Positions 46,886-58,681 are shown, counted from the first letter of the stretch. The stretch is 64,000 nt of DNA from Herbaspirillum huttiense (GCF_004367745.1 NZ_CP037993.1:4588001-4652000), one strand, 5' to 3'. Notes: generated by a model not told the origin, from the sequence alone. Numbers and translations: made by a program.

Positions 46886-47197
46886 ATGAGCGACGTCCAA
46901 TCCTGGATCAAAGAAACCGTGACCCAAAACCCCGTGGTGCTGTTCATGAAGGGCACTGCACAGTTCCCCCAATGCGGCTTTTCCGGCAAGGCCATCCAGC
47001 TGCTGAAGGCCAGCGGTGCCGAGAACATCGTCACCGTCAACGTGCTGGAAAGCCCGGACGTGCGCCAGGGCATCAAGGAATACTCGAACTGGCCGACCAT
47101 TCCTCAGCTGTACGTGAAGGGTGAATTCGTCGGCGGCTCCGACATCATGACCGAGATGTACGAGTCCGGCGAACTGCAGACCCTGATCAAGGGCTGA
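46886..47197 (+). CDS. grxD: monothiol glutaredoxin GrxD (Grx4)
   Basis: 102 residues from [12 protein letters not shown]; longer frames upstream are not conserved-looking. It has the monothiol active site CGFS ([14 protein letters not shown]), the glutathione-binding WPTIPQLYV and [15 protein letters not shown]. Grx4 proteins bind a glutathione-ligated [2Fe-2S] cluster and deliver or sense iron-sulfur clusters, with BolA partners. ubiX follows 22 bp later, suggesting cotranscription. Confidence 0.95.
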   Translation: MSDVQSWIKETVTQNPVVLFMKGTAQFPQCGFSGKAIQLLKASGAENIVTVNVLESPDVRQGIKEYSNWPTIPQLYVKGEFVGGSDIMTEMYESGELQTLIKG

Positions 47198-47219
47198 GTT
47201 TTACTTGCCTGACTGACTC

Positions 47220-47822
47220 ATGAGCAGTTCTTCCAGCCAGCCGCGCCAGCGCCTGATCGTTGCGATCACCGGTGCCACCGGTGCCATCTATGGCGTGCGG
47301 CTGCTGGAGCATCTGCGCAAGCATGGCCAGGTGGAAACGCACCTGATGGTGTCCGAAGCTGGCGTGCTCAATCTGCACCAGGAACTGGACATGCGGCGCA
47401 AGGATGTGGAAGCGCTGGCCGATGTGGTGCACAACGTGCGCGATGTCGGCGCCTGCATCGCCAGCGGCTCCTTCGCCTCCACCGGCATGGTGGTGGCGCC
47501 CTGTTCGATGAAGACCCTGGCCGCCGTAGCGCATGGACTGTCCGACAATCTCATCACCCGCGCTGCGGATGTGGTCCTGAAAGAACGCCGCCGGCTGGTG
47601 CTGATGGTGCGCGAGACTCCGTTCAATCTGGCCCATCTGCGCAACATGACATCCGTCACCGAAATGGGCGGCGTGATCTTCCCGCCCCTGCCCGGCTTCT
47701 ACCAGCGCCCTGCTTCCATGGAAGAGATGGTGGACCACACGCTGGGGCGCGTGCTCGACATGTTCGGGATTTCCATGCAGCTGACGCCGGAGTGGAAGGG
47801 CATGAAGGGCGGGACTGAGTGA
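47220..47822 (+). CDS. ubiX: flavin prenyltransferase UbiX
   Basis: 200 residues: ITGATGAIYGVRLLEHL for FMN binding, the SGSFASTGMVVAPCSMKTLAAVAHG segment and RLVLMVRETPFNLAHLRNM near the C-terminus are all typical of UbiX/Pad1. It makes prenylated FMN, the cofactor of the UbiD decarboxylases used in ubiquinone synthesis and aromatic-acid metabolism. A bidirectional terminator separates it from the convergent dehydrogenase gene. Confidence 0.94.
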   Translation: MSSSSSQPRQRLIVAITGATGAIYGVRLLEHLRKHGQVETHLMVSEAGVLNLHQELDMRRKDVEALADVVHNVRDVGACIASGSFASTGMVVAPCSMKTLAAVAHGLSDNLITRAADVVLKERRRLVLMVRETPFNLAHLRNMTSVTEMGGVIFPPLPGFYQRPASMEEMVDHTLGRVLDMFGISMQLTPEWKGMKGGTE

Positions 47823-47850
47823 TGCGTTAACCCTTATCACGTTCGGGCAA

Positions 47851-47888
47851 AGAAAATTGGCCGCAGCTCATCACTGCGGCCATTTCTT
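47851..47888. terminator. bidirectional terminator between ubiX and SDR
   Basis: Perfect stem TGGCCGCAG/CTGCGGCCA (47858-47866, 47874-47882), flanked by A-run left and T-rich right, so it can end both convergent transcripts. Confidence 0.75.
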
Positions 47889-47910
47889 CATCTGGCGAAT
47901 ATAAACCGGC

Positions 47911-48669
47911 TCACCCCCGCCCGATATACGGCATCTTGGTCGCCATCACCGTCATGAACTGCACATTGGCCTCCAGCGGCAGGCTATCCATGTAGAGGAT
48001 GGCACGGGCCACGTGTTCGGCATCCATGGTCGGCTCGACCTTGGTCGAGCCATCAGCCTGCAGCGTGCCCTTCTTCATGAGCGTAGTCATGTCGGTGGAC
48101 GCATTGCCGATGTCGATCTGCCCGCAGGCGATGTCATAGGCGCGGCCATCCAGCGAGGTGGCCTTGGTCAGCCCCGTGATGGCGTGCTTGGTGGCGGTAT
48201 AGGAGGCCGAGAACGGGCGCGGTGCATGCGCCGAGATCGAGCCGTTGTTGATGATGCGCCCGCCGCGCGGCGACTGATCCTTCATGATGCGGAAGGCTTC
48301 TTGCGTGCAGAGGAAAACGCCGGTCAGGTTGATGTCCACCGCCGCCTTCCACTGCTCCACGCTCAGTTCTTCCAGCGACACCGGCGGCGCAAAGATGCCG
48401 GCATTGTTGAAGAGCATGTCCAGCCGTCCAAAACGCTCGCGGGTCTGGGCGAAGAGCTGCTTCACCGAGGCCGGATCGGTCACGTCGGCCGCCACCACCA
48501 GCGCGTTGGCACCATGTTCGCCAGCCAGCTTGACGGTCTCTTCCAGCGCATCCTGGCGGCGTCCGGCCAGGGCCACGCCATAGCCTTCGCGCAGCAGCGC
48601 GAGCGTGATCTGCCGGCCAATGCCGGAACCTGCGCCGGTCACCAGCGCGATACGTTTGGGTGCAGCCAT
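47911..48669 (-). CDS. short-chain dehydrogenase/reductase
   Basis: 252 residues of the classical SDR fold: cofactor motif TGAGSGIG (about 11-18), NNAG (about 89-92) and the catalytic triad Ser (NNGSISAH), Tyr-x-x-x-Lys (YTATKHA). The Ala/Gly-Arg-Arg after strand 2 (LAGRRQD) suggests NADP preference. Substrate unknown, and the gene stands alone. Confidence 0.88.
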   Translation of the reverse strand: MAAPKRIALVTGAGSGIGRQITLALLREGYGVALAGRRQDALEETVKLAGEHGANALVVAADVTDPASVKQLFAQTRERFGRLDMLFNNAGIFAPPVSLEELSVEQWKAAVDINLTGVFLCTQEAFRIMKDQSPRGGRIINNGSISAHAPRPFSASYTATKHAITGLTKATSLDGRAYDIACGQIDIGNASTDMTTLMKKGTLQADGSTKVEPTMDAEHVARAILYMDSLPLEANVQFMTVMATKMPYIGRG

Positions 48670-48723
48670 CGTGTGTACTCCTCACTCACTGTAGTTCATG
48701 GACGATGCGCATCACGGAGCCAT

Positions 48724-48754
48724 AAAAAAACCGCCCGTGATGCACGGGCGGTTT
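48724..48754 (-). terminator. aceE terminator
   Basis: Perfect 12-bp stem AAACCGCCCGTG/CACGGGCGGTTT (48728-48739, 48743-48754) with a 3-nt loop; on the minus strand a T-run follows, ~80 bp after the aceE stop. Confidence 0.8.
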
Positions 48755-48830
48755 CACTATAACAAACACGGCGTCGGGCCAGATGAGAGATTTTCAATCC
48801 GGCTGGCCGCCGTTCATGTATCGCTCCACT

Positions 48831-51512
48831 TCATACTGAGGACGACAAGGGCTTGTTCGTATCGATACCCAATGTACGCGCCGCTTCTTGCAGCCGCGCA
48901 CGTTCATCCCCCCACACTTCACACAGGGCCGTATAAGCAATCCAGCGCGCATCGATCTCGAAGAAGTCCCGCAAATTCACCCGCGTATCGCTACGCCCAA
49001 ACCCGTCCGTGCCCAGCGTCACGTAGGGTGCCGGCACGAAGGCGCGAATGCTCTCGGGCAAGGTGCGGATGTAATCGCTGACCGCAATCACGGGCGCCTC
49101 ACTGCCCTGCAGTTGCGCGCTCACATAGGGTTGGCCATCGCTGCCCGACAGGCGCTGCGCCCGTTGTGCTGCCACGCCATCCCGCGCCAGTTCGGTATAG
49201 CTGGTCACGCTCCACACCTCGGCCTCGATCTGCCAGTGCTGCTGCAGCAGCGCAGCCGCCGTCACGGCTTCCTTGAGGATGGGGCCGGAACCCAGCAGCC
49301 GCACTGGCGCCCCGGGCTTGCGGCCGAGACAGTACATGCCGCGCAGGATGCCCTCCTGCACGCCGTCCGGAAGACTGGGCTGGGCCTCGTTCTCGTTGGT
49401 GACGGTGATGTAGTAGAAGACGTCATCGCCGCGTTCCATCATGCGCCGCATGCCCTCATCCAGGATCACCGCCAGCTCATAGGCATAGGCCGGATCATAG
49501 GACACACAGTTGGGAATCGATGCTGCCGTCACCAGGCTATTGCCGTCCTGGTGCTGCAGCCCCTCGCCGCCCAGGGTCGTGCGGCCCGAGGTGGCACCGA
49601 TCAGGAAGCCGCGCGCACGCTGGTCCGCCGCCGCCCAGATCAGGTCGCCGATGCGCTGGAAACCGAACATCGAGTAGTAGATGTAGAACGGCAGCATCGG
49701 CGTGCCATGCACCGAATACGCGGTGGCTGCAGCCGTCCACGAAGAGATCGCACCCGCCTCCGTGATGCCTTCCTCCAGGATCTGGCCATCCTTGGCCTCG
49801 CGATAGTAGAGGATGGAACCGATATCCTCCGGCTCATACAGCTGCCCCTGCGAGGAATAGATGCCGACCTGGCGGAACAGGTTGGCCATGCCGAAGGTGC
49901 GCGCCTCATCGGCCACGATGGGCACCACATACTGGCCGAAGTCCTTGTCTTTCAGCAGGTTGCCGAGCTGGCGCACCAGCGCCATGGTGGAGGACATTTC
50001 CTTGCCGTCGGCCTCCAGTGCGAACTTGCTGTGCGCCTCCAGCGGCGGCACGGTACGCCGCGCATCGCCCGCATGGCGGCGCGGCAGGTAGCCGCCCAGT
50101 GCGGCACGGCGTGCATGCAGGTGCTTCATCTCCGGGCTGTCATCGGCCGGCTTGTAGAAAGCCAGCTCACGGCACTGCTCATCGCTCAGCGGCAGCTTGA
50201 ATCGGTCACGGAATTGCAGCAGGCTTTCCTCATCGAGCTTCTTCTGCTGGTGCGTGGTCATCTTGCCCTCGCCCGCCGCGCCCATGCCGTAACCCTTCTT
50301 GGTCTGCGCCAGGATCACCGTGGGCTGGCCGCGATGGCTGGCCGCAGCCTGGTAGGCCGAGAAGATCTTCTTCATGTCATGGCCGCCACGGCGCAGGCGA
50401 TTGATTTCCTCATCGGTGAGGGTGGCGCCGATGGCACGCGTGCCCGGGGTCTGGCCGAAGAAATGCTGGCGATTGAACGCGCCATCATTGGCGGCGAAGG
50501 TCTGCAATTGCCCGTCCACCGTGCGGTTCAGGGCATCGACCAGTTCACCGTCCTTGTCGCGCGCAAACAGGCCATCCCAGTCCGAGCCCCACAGCAGCTT
50601 GATGACGTTCCAGCCGGCACCGGCAAACAGCGTTTCCAGTTCATCGACGATGTGGCCATTGCCGCGCACCGGACCATCGAGCCGCTGCAGGTTGCAGTTG
50701 ACCACGAAGATCAGATTGTCCAGCTTCTCGCGCGAGGCCAGCGAAAGTGCGGCCAGCGATTCGGGCTCATCCATCTCGCCATCGCCGAACACGCCCCACA
50801 CCTTGCGTCCCTGATCCTGCAGCAGGCCGCGATGCTCCATGTAGCGCAGGAAGCGCGCCTGGTAGATGGCATTGATGGGACCGATGCCCATGGAGCCGGT
50901 CGGGAACTGCCAGAAATGCGGCATCAGCCAGGGATGCGGATAGGACGACAGCCCCTGCCGTCCCACGCGCTTGGCCTCGATCTCGCGGCGATAGTAGGCC
51001 AGGTCTTCTTCGCTCAATGCACCTTCAAGAAACGCGCGCGCGTAGATACCCGGCGCGGAGTGCGGCTGGAAGTAGACGACGTCGCCCGCGAACTGCGCAT
51101 CGCGCGCTCGGAAGAAGTGATTGAAACCGACTTCGAACAGGTCCGCCGCCGAGGCAAAGCTGGCGATGTGTCCGCCCAGCTCACCGTAGGCGCGGTTGGC
51201 GCGTACCACCATGGCCAGGGCATTCCAGCGCATGATGCTGGCGATGCGTTCCTCGATGGCCTGCGCGTCCGACCCGCCGGGAAAAGGCGGTTCCTGTTCA
51301 GGCCGGATGGTGTTGACGTAGGGCGTATTGCGCGCATCGCGCCAGTTCACGCCCCATTGCTGGGCCGCCGCCGACAGCCGCGAGAGCAGAAAGCGCGCGC
51401 GTTCCGGGCCGGCTTCGGCCAGCACGCTCTGCAGCGCTTGCAGCCACTCCTGGGTTTCCTGCGCATCGAGATCGATATCCTTGGGGATATCGCTGTCACT
51501 GGGGCGGGACAT
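48831..51512 (-). CDS. aceE: pyruvate dehydrogenase E1 component, homodimeric AceE
   Basis: Start at MSRPSDSDIPKDIDLD (51512), with GGAAG 5 bp upstream. 893 residues, usual length. Thiamine diphosphate motif VWGVFGDGEMDEPES...NLIFVVNCNLQRLDGPV is near residues 225-265. The pyrimidine and C-terminal transketolase-like domains follow (GEGLQHQDG, SVTSYTELARDG). It decarboxylates pyruvate and transfers the acetyl group to E2 in the pyruvate dehydrogenase complex. No aceF or lpd gene follows within the window, so E2/E3 are elsewhere or supplied by another locus. Confidence 0.95.
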   Translation of the reverse strand: MSRPSDSDIPKDIDLDAQETQEWLQALQSVLAEAGPERARFLLSRLSAAAQQWGVNWRDARNTPYVNTIRPEQEPPFPGGSDAQAIEERIASIMRWNALAMVVRANRAYGELGGHIASFASAADLFEVGFNHFFRARDAQFAGDVVYFQPHSAPGIYARAFLEGALSEEDLAYYRREIEAKRVGRQGLSSYPHPWLMPHFWQFPTGSMGIGPINAIYQARFLRYMEHRGLLQDQGRKVWGVFGDGEMDEPESLAALSLASREKLDNLIFVVNCNLQRLDGPVRGNGHIVDELETLFAGAGWNVIKLLWGSDWDGLFARDKDGELVDALNRTVDGQLQTFAANDGAFNRQHFFGQTPGTRAIGATLTDEEINRLRRGGHDMKKIFSAYQAAASHRGQPTVILAQTKKGYGMGAAGEGKMTTHQQKKLDEESLLQFRDRFKLPLSDEQCRELAFYKPADDSPEMKHLHARRAALGGYLPRRHAGDARRTVPPLEAHSKFALEADGKEMSSTMALVRQLGNLLKDKDFGQYVVPIVADEARTFGMANLFRQVGIYSSQGQLYEPEDIGSILYYREAKDGQILEEGITEAGAISSWTAAATAYSVHGTPMLPFYIYYSMFGFQRIGDLIWAAADQRARGFLIGATSGRTTLGGEGLQHQDGNSLVTAASIPNCVSYDPAYAYELAVILDEGMRRMMERGDDVFYYITVTNENEAQPSLPDGVQEGILRGMYCLGRKPGAPVRLLGSGPILKEAVTAAALLQQHWQIEAEVWSVTSYTELARDGVAAQRAQRLSGSDGQPYVSAQLQGSEAPVIAVSDYIRTLPESIRAFVPAPYVTLGTDGFGRSDTRVNLRDFFEIDARWIAYTALCEVWGDERARLQEAARTLGIDTNKPLSSSV

Positions 51513-51819
51513 GTCCACTTCCTGTTCTCCTGTCTGGGCGCGCCGGGTCGCTCGCCTGCAGTCAGCACAAAACGTGCCGGCACTGCAATCGCTGCTATGC
51601 AAAGAGACAAAAAGCCGGTAAAACACAGGCCGCGCCATCCGTCTCCCCGCGCCCGACGCCTTTTCGGTCTTGTTGTCGTTGAGGGCTAGCTGTGTGATGG
51701 AACCACCGGGTTACGATACGCCGGATGCCCCGGCATGAGTCACTTAAAATTGGAAGTTGCCGTACAATATTCAGCATCCAGTGCTGCGAAACTGAAACTG
51801 ACAGAATTAAATTTCGATA
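51513..51819. promoter_or_regulatory. divergent aceE / Lrp-type regulator promoter region
   Basis: About 307 bp with no supported gene. A TACAAT (-10-like) at 51763-51768 precedes the regulator; no convincing -35 is seen. It should contain both promoters, and the regulator may act on this region, as Lrp-type regulators often control a neighbour. Confidence 0.4.
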
Positions 51820-52299
51820 ATGGAACTCGACACCACCGATTTGCGCATCCTGAACATCCTGCAGGAGAACAGTTCGATCAGCAATCTGGAGCTGGCCAGC
51901 CGTATCAACCTCTCGCCCTCGCCGACCCTGGCCCGGGTGAAGCGCCTGGAAACCGAAGGCATCATCTCGCGCTATGTGGCGCTGGCCGATCCGCACCTGC
52001 TGGGCTTGAAGGTGAACGTGTTCGTCAAGGTGATCCTGGAGCGCCAGGGTGCCGAAGCACTGGCCCAGTTCGAAACGGCCGTGAGTGCCTTCGATGAAGT
52101 CATGGAAGTCTACCTGATGACCGGCGACGAGGATTATCTGCTGCGCATCGTGGTGCCGGACCTGCTGACGCTGGAGCACTTCATCGTCGACCACCTGACC
52201 AAGATCCCCGGCATCAAGAACATCCGCTCCAGCTTTGCGCTCAAGCAGATCAAGTACAAGACCGCCCTGCCCACGCCCAAGATCAAGACGCGGCGCTGA
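51820..52299 (+). CDS. Lrp/AsnC-family transcription regulator
   Basis: 159 residues: N-terminal winged HTH (about 5-55, LDTTDLRILNILQENSSISNLEL...SPSPTLARVKRLE) and a C-terminal RAM/AsnC ligand domain (about 70-150, VYLMTGDEDYLLRIVVPDLLTLEHFI). Such regulators respond to amino acids or related acids. Divergent from aceE, it may regulate it; that is inferred from position. A terminator follows. Confidence 0.92.
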   Translation: MELDTTDLRILNILQENSSISNLELASRINLSPSPTLARVKRLETEGIISRYVALADPHLLGLKVNVFVKVILERQGAEALAQFETAVSAFDEVMEVYLMTGDEDYLLRIVVPDLLTLEHFIVDHLTKIPGIKNIRSSFALKQIKYKTALPTPKIKTRR

Positions 52300-52335
52300 G
52301 CTGGGAGCAAAATCGTGCCTGCGCTGCCATGGCGG

Positions 52336-52368
52336 AAAAAAGGGCCTTGCGGCCCTTTGTTTGTTTTT
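52336..52368 (+). terminator. rho-independent terminator
   Basis: Stem AAAGGGCC/GGCCCTTT (52339-52346, 52351-52358) with a TTGC loop and T-rich tail. Confidence 0.8.
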
Positions 52369-52390
52369 ACGCCAAGCCGCTGCATGCAGT

Positions 52391-52909
52391 TCAGTGTGAG
52401 CGCCCGCCTTGCGGAGAGCCATCTTCCTGGCGCCGCTGCGGATGCCCGGGCAGACCGGCCAGCGCATCGCGCATCACGTCTGCGGACAACGGTGCCGCGG
52501 CCTCGCTGACATCGCACCAGCGCTCCACCATCTCCACCACACACTGCGCATAGTGTTCGCCATCGACCGGCTTGGGCAGGTATTCGGTCGCGCCGGCGGC
52601 CAGCGCCTCGCGCTCGCCCTCGGTTTCGTAGGAAGGGAAGACCACCACCGGCGCATCAGCCAGATGCTTGCTGGCACGCAACTCGCGCAGCAGCTGCAGG
52701 CCCTCGCCGCATTCCATGTCGGACTCCAGCAGGATCAGGCTGGGCGCAATGTCATCGCCCTGGCGGCGTCCCTGCAGCAGGCAGCGACGCGCCGTGGCCA
52801 GGTCAGGACACGCACGGAAGGCGCAATGCAACCCGGCACGCCACAAGGCGAAGCGCGCCAGTTCAGCGGCCTCCTGGCTGGGGTCGATCATGATGATGCT
52901 GGGAAAGCT
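52391..52909 (-). CDS. stand-alone response-regulator receiver-like protein
   Basis: Start taken at MSFPSIIMIDPSQEAA (52909); an ATG 12 codons upstream (52945) has no ribosome site. About 172 residues of a CheY-like receiver: acidic residue in MIDPS, likely acceptor in LILLESD or ESDMECG (Glu/Asp, not the usual LDxxMP), VVVFPSYETEGEREALAAGATEYLPKPVD with conserved Lys-Pro. The acceptor site is atypical, so phosphorylation is uncertain. There is no output domain and no kinase next to it. Confidence 0.7.
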   Translation of the reverse strand, partial: SFPSIIMIDPSQEAAELARFALWRAGLHCAFRACPDLATARRCLLQGRRQGDDIAPSLILLESDMECGEGLQLLRELRASKHLADAPVVVFPSYETEGEREALAAGATEYLPKPVDGEHYAQCVVEMVERWCDVSEAAAPLSADVMRDALAGLPGHPQRRQEDGSPQGGRSH

Positions 52910-53149
52910 CATGCTGCGGGGGACAGTCCTGTAAGAAGTGCACAAGCCATGGAATGGCTACACCAAACGTTTTACAGGAGTGCTGACCTCGGCGGCATCG
53001 GGAAATTCCTGACCGCCGCCAATCTGCTGGCTGACGCGCCGTCAGGATTTCCCCGATCGCCAGCTCCGCACAGGATGGCTACAGTGACAACCTCAATGAT
53101 CCGCTCCACCCGGATCCGCCCATCTCCGCACCAAGGAAGCCCCCCGCCG

Positions 53150-53581
53150 ATGCTGCCGTTTGCCAAAGTCCGAGTTCCTGTCCCCACTGCCTTGCTGGGC
53201 AAGGTCGAGCTGTATGTCAGCAGCTGCACCCGCATCATCACCGGGCGTTCCGATGCCATGCAGGACTGGGCGAGCCTCAACGCCAGTCCGCGCAAGGTAC
53301 TGGAGTGGTTCGCCACGGCAGCTTTCGCAGCCAGCGGAGAAGCAGCGGCGCTGGCACCCTTCCAGCCGTGCGCTGCGCGCCTGGCCAGCCTGGACCAGCT
53401 CAAGCATCGCGTCCGCCCCGCGCTGGCGATCCCGCGCTTCTGGCAGCTCGACGGCAGCAACTATGGCTTCGATGCCAGCCCGCACCTGTCCTATTGGCTC
53501 GCTGTGAACGAAGCTTCCTTCGTCCCGCTGCTGGTGCCCACGCACCAGATGGCGCACTTTTCGCGCGCCCTGGTGGCGTGA
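53150..53581 (+). CDS. hypothetical protein
   Basis: 143 residues from the ATG at 53150 (AAGGA about 12 bp upstream). The frame continues far upstream on the shadow side of the receiver gene, so the start is not certain. It includes KVRVPVPTALLGKVELYVSSCTRIITGRSDAMQDW and RFWQLDGSNYGFDASPHLSYWLAVNEASF. No family is recognised. Ordinary high-GC codon use in this frame suggests it is real. Confidence 0.5.
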   Translation: MLPFAKVRVPVPTALLGKVELYVSSCTRIITGRSDAMQDWASLNASPRKVLEWFATAAFAASGEAAALAPFQPCAARLASLDQLKHRVRPALAIPRFWQLDGSNYGFDASPHLSYWLAVNEASFVPLLVPTHQMAHFSRALVA

Positions 53582-53607
53582 AGTTTCTTCCCGTTTTTTG
53601 AGCGGCC

Positions 53608-54486
53608 CTATTTCAAGGGCAGGTAGATATCCGTCAGCAGCTCGCCCGGCGGCGTATCGGGCAGCAGGTTGAGGTAGTGGAAGTACAGCGGGAAATCCCG
53701 CAGTTCCTCGCCGCTCTCCGGCAGCCACTGGCGATACAGCGGATAGATGCTCTCGCCCAGCCGGTCATGCGCGCCTGCATGCCGTACGCGCGCGCAGCGC
53801 CCGCCGGGAATCAGGAAGGCCTCCACGCCTTGCGGATTGTCCGGCACGTCCCCCTCCACCTCGCCGCAGATGCCGAAGCGGAATTGCTCCGGGGGTGTGG
53901 TATCGGGATTGTCCCAGGCCAGACCGAAGGTACGGCAGCGCTCCACCGGTGACAGGCCCGTGGCCTTGCGCCAGTCGATGAACTGCCCGACGGTGCCATT
54001 GAGCTGATTGACGGGACCGCGATGCGTGAGCATGGCGATGCGGATGGATTCGACGTTGACGATCTCGACTTGCACGTCCACTTTCCTTTCAGGGATGCGG
54101 AACACGAAACGCTCGTTCCAGGAGGGCCAGTCGGGTGTGCGCCGGAACTGCGAGGGCGACTGGCCGAAGGCACTCCTGAAAGCGCGCGTAAACGATTCCG
54201 GATTTTCGAAACCGGCGTCGAGGGCGATGTCGATGATGCGCCGCTGCGGCTGGAAGGCCAGTTGCAGGCTGGCATGCTTCAGGCGCATCAGCAGGATGTA
54301 ACGCGCCACCCCGACGCCGGTGAAATCGGCAAATTGCCGCTGGAAATGGAACCGCGAAAAATGCGCGACGGCCGCCAGCTGCTCCATCTCCAGGGGCGTA
54401 TGGAGATGCGCCTCGATATGGTCGAGCACGCGCTCGAATCGGGCTTGATAGCGGGCCTGGCTGCTGGTTTTGCGGTCGTCGTTCAT
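53608..54486 (-). CDS. AraC-type regulator with GyrI-like effector domain
   Basis: 292 residues. The AraC/XylS double HTH is N-terminal (about 8-110, HFSRFHFQRQFADFTGVGVARYILLMRLKHA...GFENPESFTRAFRSAFGQSPSQFR). A GyrI/SOUL-like small-molecule-binding domain is C-terminal (about 130-290), the Rob/SoxS-GyrI order. Such proteins often sense hydrophobic or cationic compounds. GAGGA precedes the ATG. It is divergent from the membrane protease gene. Confidence 0.9.
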   Translation of the reverse strand: MNDDRKTSSQARYQARFERVLDHIEAHLHTPLEMEQLAAVAHFSRFHFQRQFADFTGVGVARYILLMRLKHASLQLAFQPQRRIIDIALDAGFENPESFTRAFRSAFGQSPSQFRRTPDWPSWNERFVFRIPERKVDVQVEIVNVESIRIAMLTHRGPVNQLNGTVGQFIDWRKATGLSPVERCRTFGLAWDNPDTTPPEQFRFGICGEVEGDVPDNPQGVEAFLIPGGRCARVRHAGAHDRLGESIYPLYRQWLPESGEELRDFPLYFHYLNLLPDTPPGELLTDIYLPLK

Positions 54487-54580
54487 CGGATCCTCGGTTC
54501 ACGGGACGTACTGTGCAAGAAAGCGCACCACAAATCCTGACCGAAATTGCGCATCGTCATCAGAACCTCTGGCAGTCTCG

Positions 54581-55492
54581 ATGGCCGTCATGTTAAAACA
54601 CGGGCTTCGTCGCGTTCCGCCTTTTTATCCGATGCCTTCCGCTCTCCTCTTGATGCTGGCGATCTGCAGCGTCTGGTTGCCCGCTCTGCCCTTGCCTGCT
54701 GGCCGATCCCTCCCGCCGTGGCTGCCGCTGCTGGGGCTGGCCCTCGCGCTGGGACTGCATGACGGCCAACTCGATGCCATCGCCGTCGCGGGCATCGTCC
54801 TGTTGGGCTACGCTGCCCGGGGCACGACCCATGCGCCACACGCATGGCAACGCCGCAGTCTGCTGGCGTTCACACTGTTGCTCGCGCTGCTGCTGGCCTT
54901 GCATCGCTGGCCCGGTTTCCACAATGTGCTGGTGATCCCGTCAGCGGCCATCACTGCGGATGCGCGGCCCTTCATGCTGTTCGCCAATCTCGACAAAGGG
55001 AGTGCCGGACTGCTGTTGCTGGCGCTGCTGGCGCCCCGCTGCCATGCGTGGCGGGAATGGCGCGAGAGCATCGCCAGGACGCTGCTGCCGGGCATCGCGA
55101 CGATCGTGCTGGTGATGGGCGTTGGCTGTTTGACGGGTCTGGTCAAACCGGCACTGAAGTGGCCTGGCTTCACGGTAGAGTTCCTGGCCATCAACCTCCT
55201 GTTGACCGTGGTGGCCGAGGAAGCCTTTTTCCGTGGCGTGATCCAGCAGCGTCTGCAGTCCGCCTTGCAGGGGATGCGTGGCGGTAGCGGACTGGCGCTG
55301 ACGGCGTCGGCACTGCTCTTCGGTGCCGCGCATCTCGGGGGCGGCATGACCTATGCGGCGATTGCCGGTCTGGCCGGCCTCGGCTATGCGTGGGTGTTCC
55401 AGCGCAGCGGACGGATCGAGGCACCGATCCTGCTGCATTTCACGCTCAATGCGGTGCACTTCCTCGCGTTCACCTATCCAGCGCTGGCCTGA
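54581..55492 (+). CDS. CPBP-family intramembrane metalloprotease (CAAX-protease-like)
   Basis: Start uncertain: 54581 (MAVMLKHG) is used, but an ATG at 54629 or an upstream frame start is possible. About 303 residues with seven or eight hydrophobic segments. The family motifs are in order: EEAFFRG (motif 1), FGAAHLGGG (motif 2) and HFTLNAVHF (motif 3), whose Glu/His residues bind the catalytic metal. Substrate unknown; bacterial members process membrane proteins or peptides, some for self-immunity. No peptide gene is seen beside it. Confidence 0.85.
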   Translation: MAVMLKHGLRRVPPFYPMPSALLLMLAICSVWLPALPLPAGRSLPPWLPLLGLALALGLHDGQLDAIAVAGIVLLGYAARGTTHAPHAWQRRSLLAFTLLLALLLALHRWPGFHNVLVIPSAAITADARPFMLFANLDKGSAGLLLLALLAPRCHAWREWRESIARTLLPGIATIVLVMGVGCLTGLVKPALKWPGFTVEFLAINLLLTVVAEEAFFRGVIQQRLQSALQGMRGGSGLALTASALLFGAAHLGGGMTYAAIAGLAGLGYAWVFQRSGRIEAPILLHFTLNAVHFLAFTYPALA

Positions 55493-55504
55493 GTCGCGCT
55501 CGCC

Positions 55505-56083
55505 TCACGGCGCGATCCACTGCCCCTGCCATTGATCCTGCCCGCGCGCGAAGCGGGCGCGGCGATGCTGGTCCGGCGTCAGGTCCAGCCATTCGATGCG
55601 CTCCAGCCGCACTTCCACCAGCGCAAAATTCTCGACACCATCGCTGCTGACGTGCGGCTGCACGTGAGCGTCTTCCGGTTGCGCAACAGGCGTGCCGGGG
55701 GCATGCGGTGTCTTGTACAGGATCAACGTGTGTGGCCGGGCCCCCGTCCACATGGCGCGCACGCGGGCCGCATCCTGCACCACCTGAGCCACGCCGTTGA
55801 CGCGCAGTTGCAGATGGCGCTCGAGGTCCACCGCCAGCATGGCCACCCGCCCGTCTGCACGAATCTCGGCCAGTTTGGGAGAGCGCAGATCGGTGTGAAA
55901 GCACAGCGACCCGGCAGTCGCATCCGCCTCGCGCAGGACGATGGAACGCAACTGGGGCGTGCCATCCAGGCCCAGCGTGGCCAGTTGCCAGATGGTAAAC
56001 GGCGAGCGCGTCGGGCTGGCACCGCGACGCAGTTCGTCCCAGATCAGGGAGTGGAGTTCAGGCAAGTTCAGGTGGAAGTTCAT
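55505..56083 (-). CDS. pyridoxamine 5'-phosphate oxidase-like FMN-binding protein
   Basis: 192 residues of the split beta-barrel PNPOx fold: PFTIWQLATLGLDGTPQLRSIVLRE and LCFHTDLRSPKLAEIRADGRVAMLAVD are the FMN-contacting strands, with an oxidase-type C-terminal segment (VRLERIEWLDLTPDQHRRARF). Proteins annotated this way often act as general flavin reductases and not as PdxH, so the substrate is open. It is convergent with the protease gene and separated by 12 bp. Confidence 0.8.
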   Translation of the reverse strand: MNFHLNLPELHSLIWDELRRGASPTRSPFTIWQLATLGLDGTPQLRSIVLREADATAGSLCFHTDLRSPKLAEIRADGRVAMLAVDLERHLQLRVNGVAQVVQDAARVRAMWTGARPHTLILYKTPHAPGTPVAQPEDAHVQPHVSSDGVENFALVEVRLERIEWLDLTPDQHRRARFARGQDQWQGQWIAP

Positions 56084-56152
56084 GGCGCCATTGTAGGGCC
56101 TGGCGCATGCACCGGGCAGGCCCTAGCGTGGCAGCATGGTCGCCCCGGCGAA

Positions 56153-58451
<2,299 letters not shown>

Positions 58452-58481
58452 AACATCTGGGTCTGAGGAACCGCCGGCGCG

Positions 58482-58621
58482 CCTTCGATACGCGGCTTCG
58501 CCGCTACTCAGGTCGAACGGGTTGTGAAACATCGACCCGACAGGGGAGGTGAAAGCAGGTATTCCCTTGTCACACCCTCCCCCCGTTCGGGCTGAGTAGG
58601 CCCGCAGGGCCGTATCGAAGC
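58482..58621. repeat. imperfect inverted repeat element
   Basis: Arms CTTCGATACG...CTACTCAG...CGAACGGG (58482-58520) recur inverted near 58583-58621, each arm also holding an internal hairpin (GCGGCTTCGCCGC and GGCCCTGCGGGCC). The paired-arm layout resembles dispersed REP-like intergenic repeats. It may limit readthrough between the convergent AraC and IclR genes. Confidence 0.6.
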
Positions 58622-58681
58622 ATCACCGGAGTTGGCGCAAAAACAAAAATGACAGCGCCATCTTCGAAACTCAGCCACCCC

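Noticed and set aside
48888-51689. 933-codon frame on the plus strand opposite aceE
   Set aside because: Shadow of a high-GC gene; the minus-strand AceE has full domain structure and a ribosome site.
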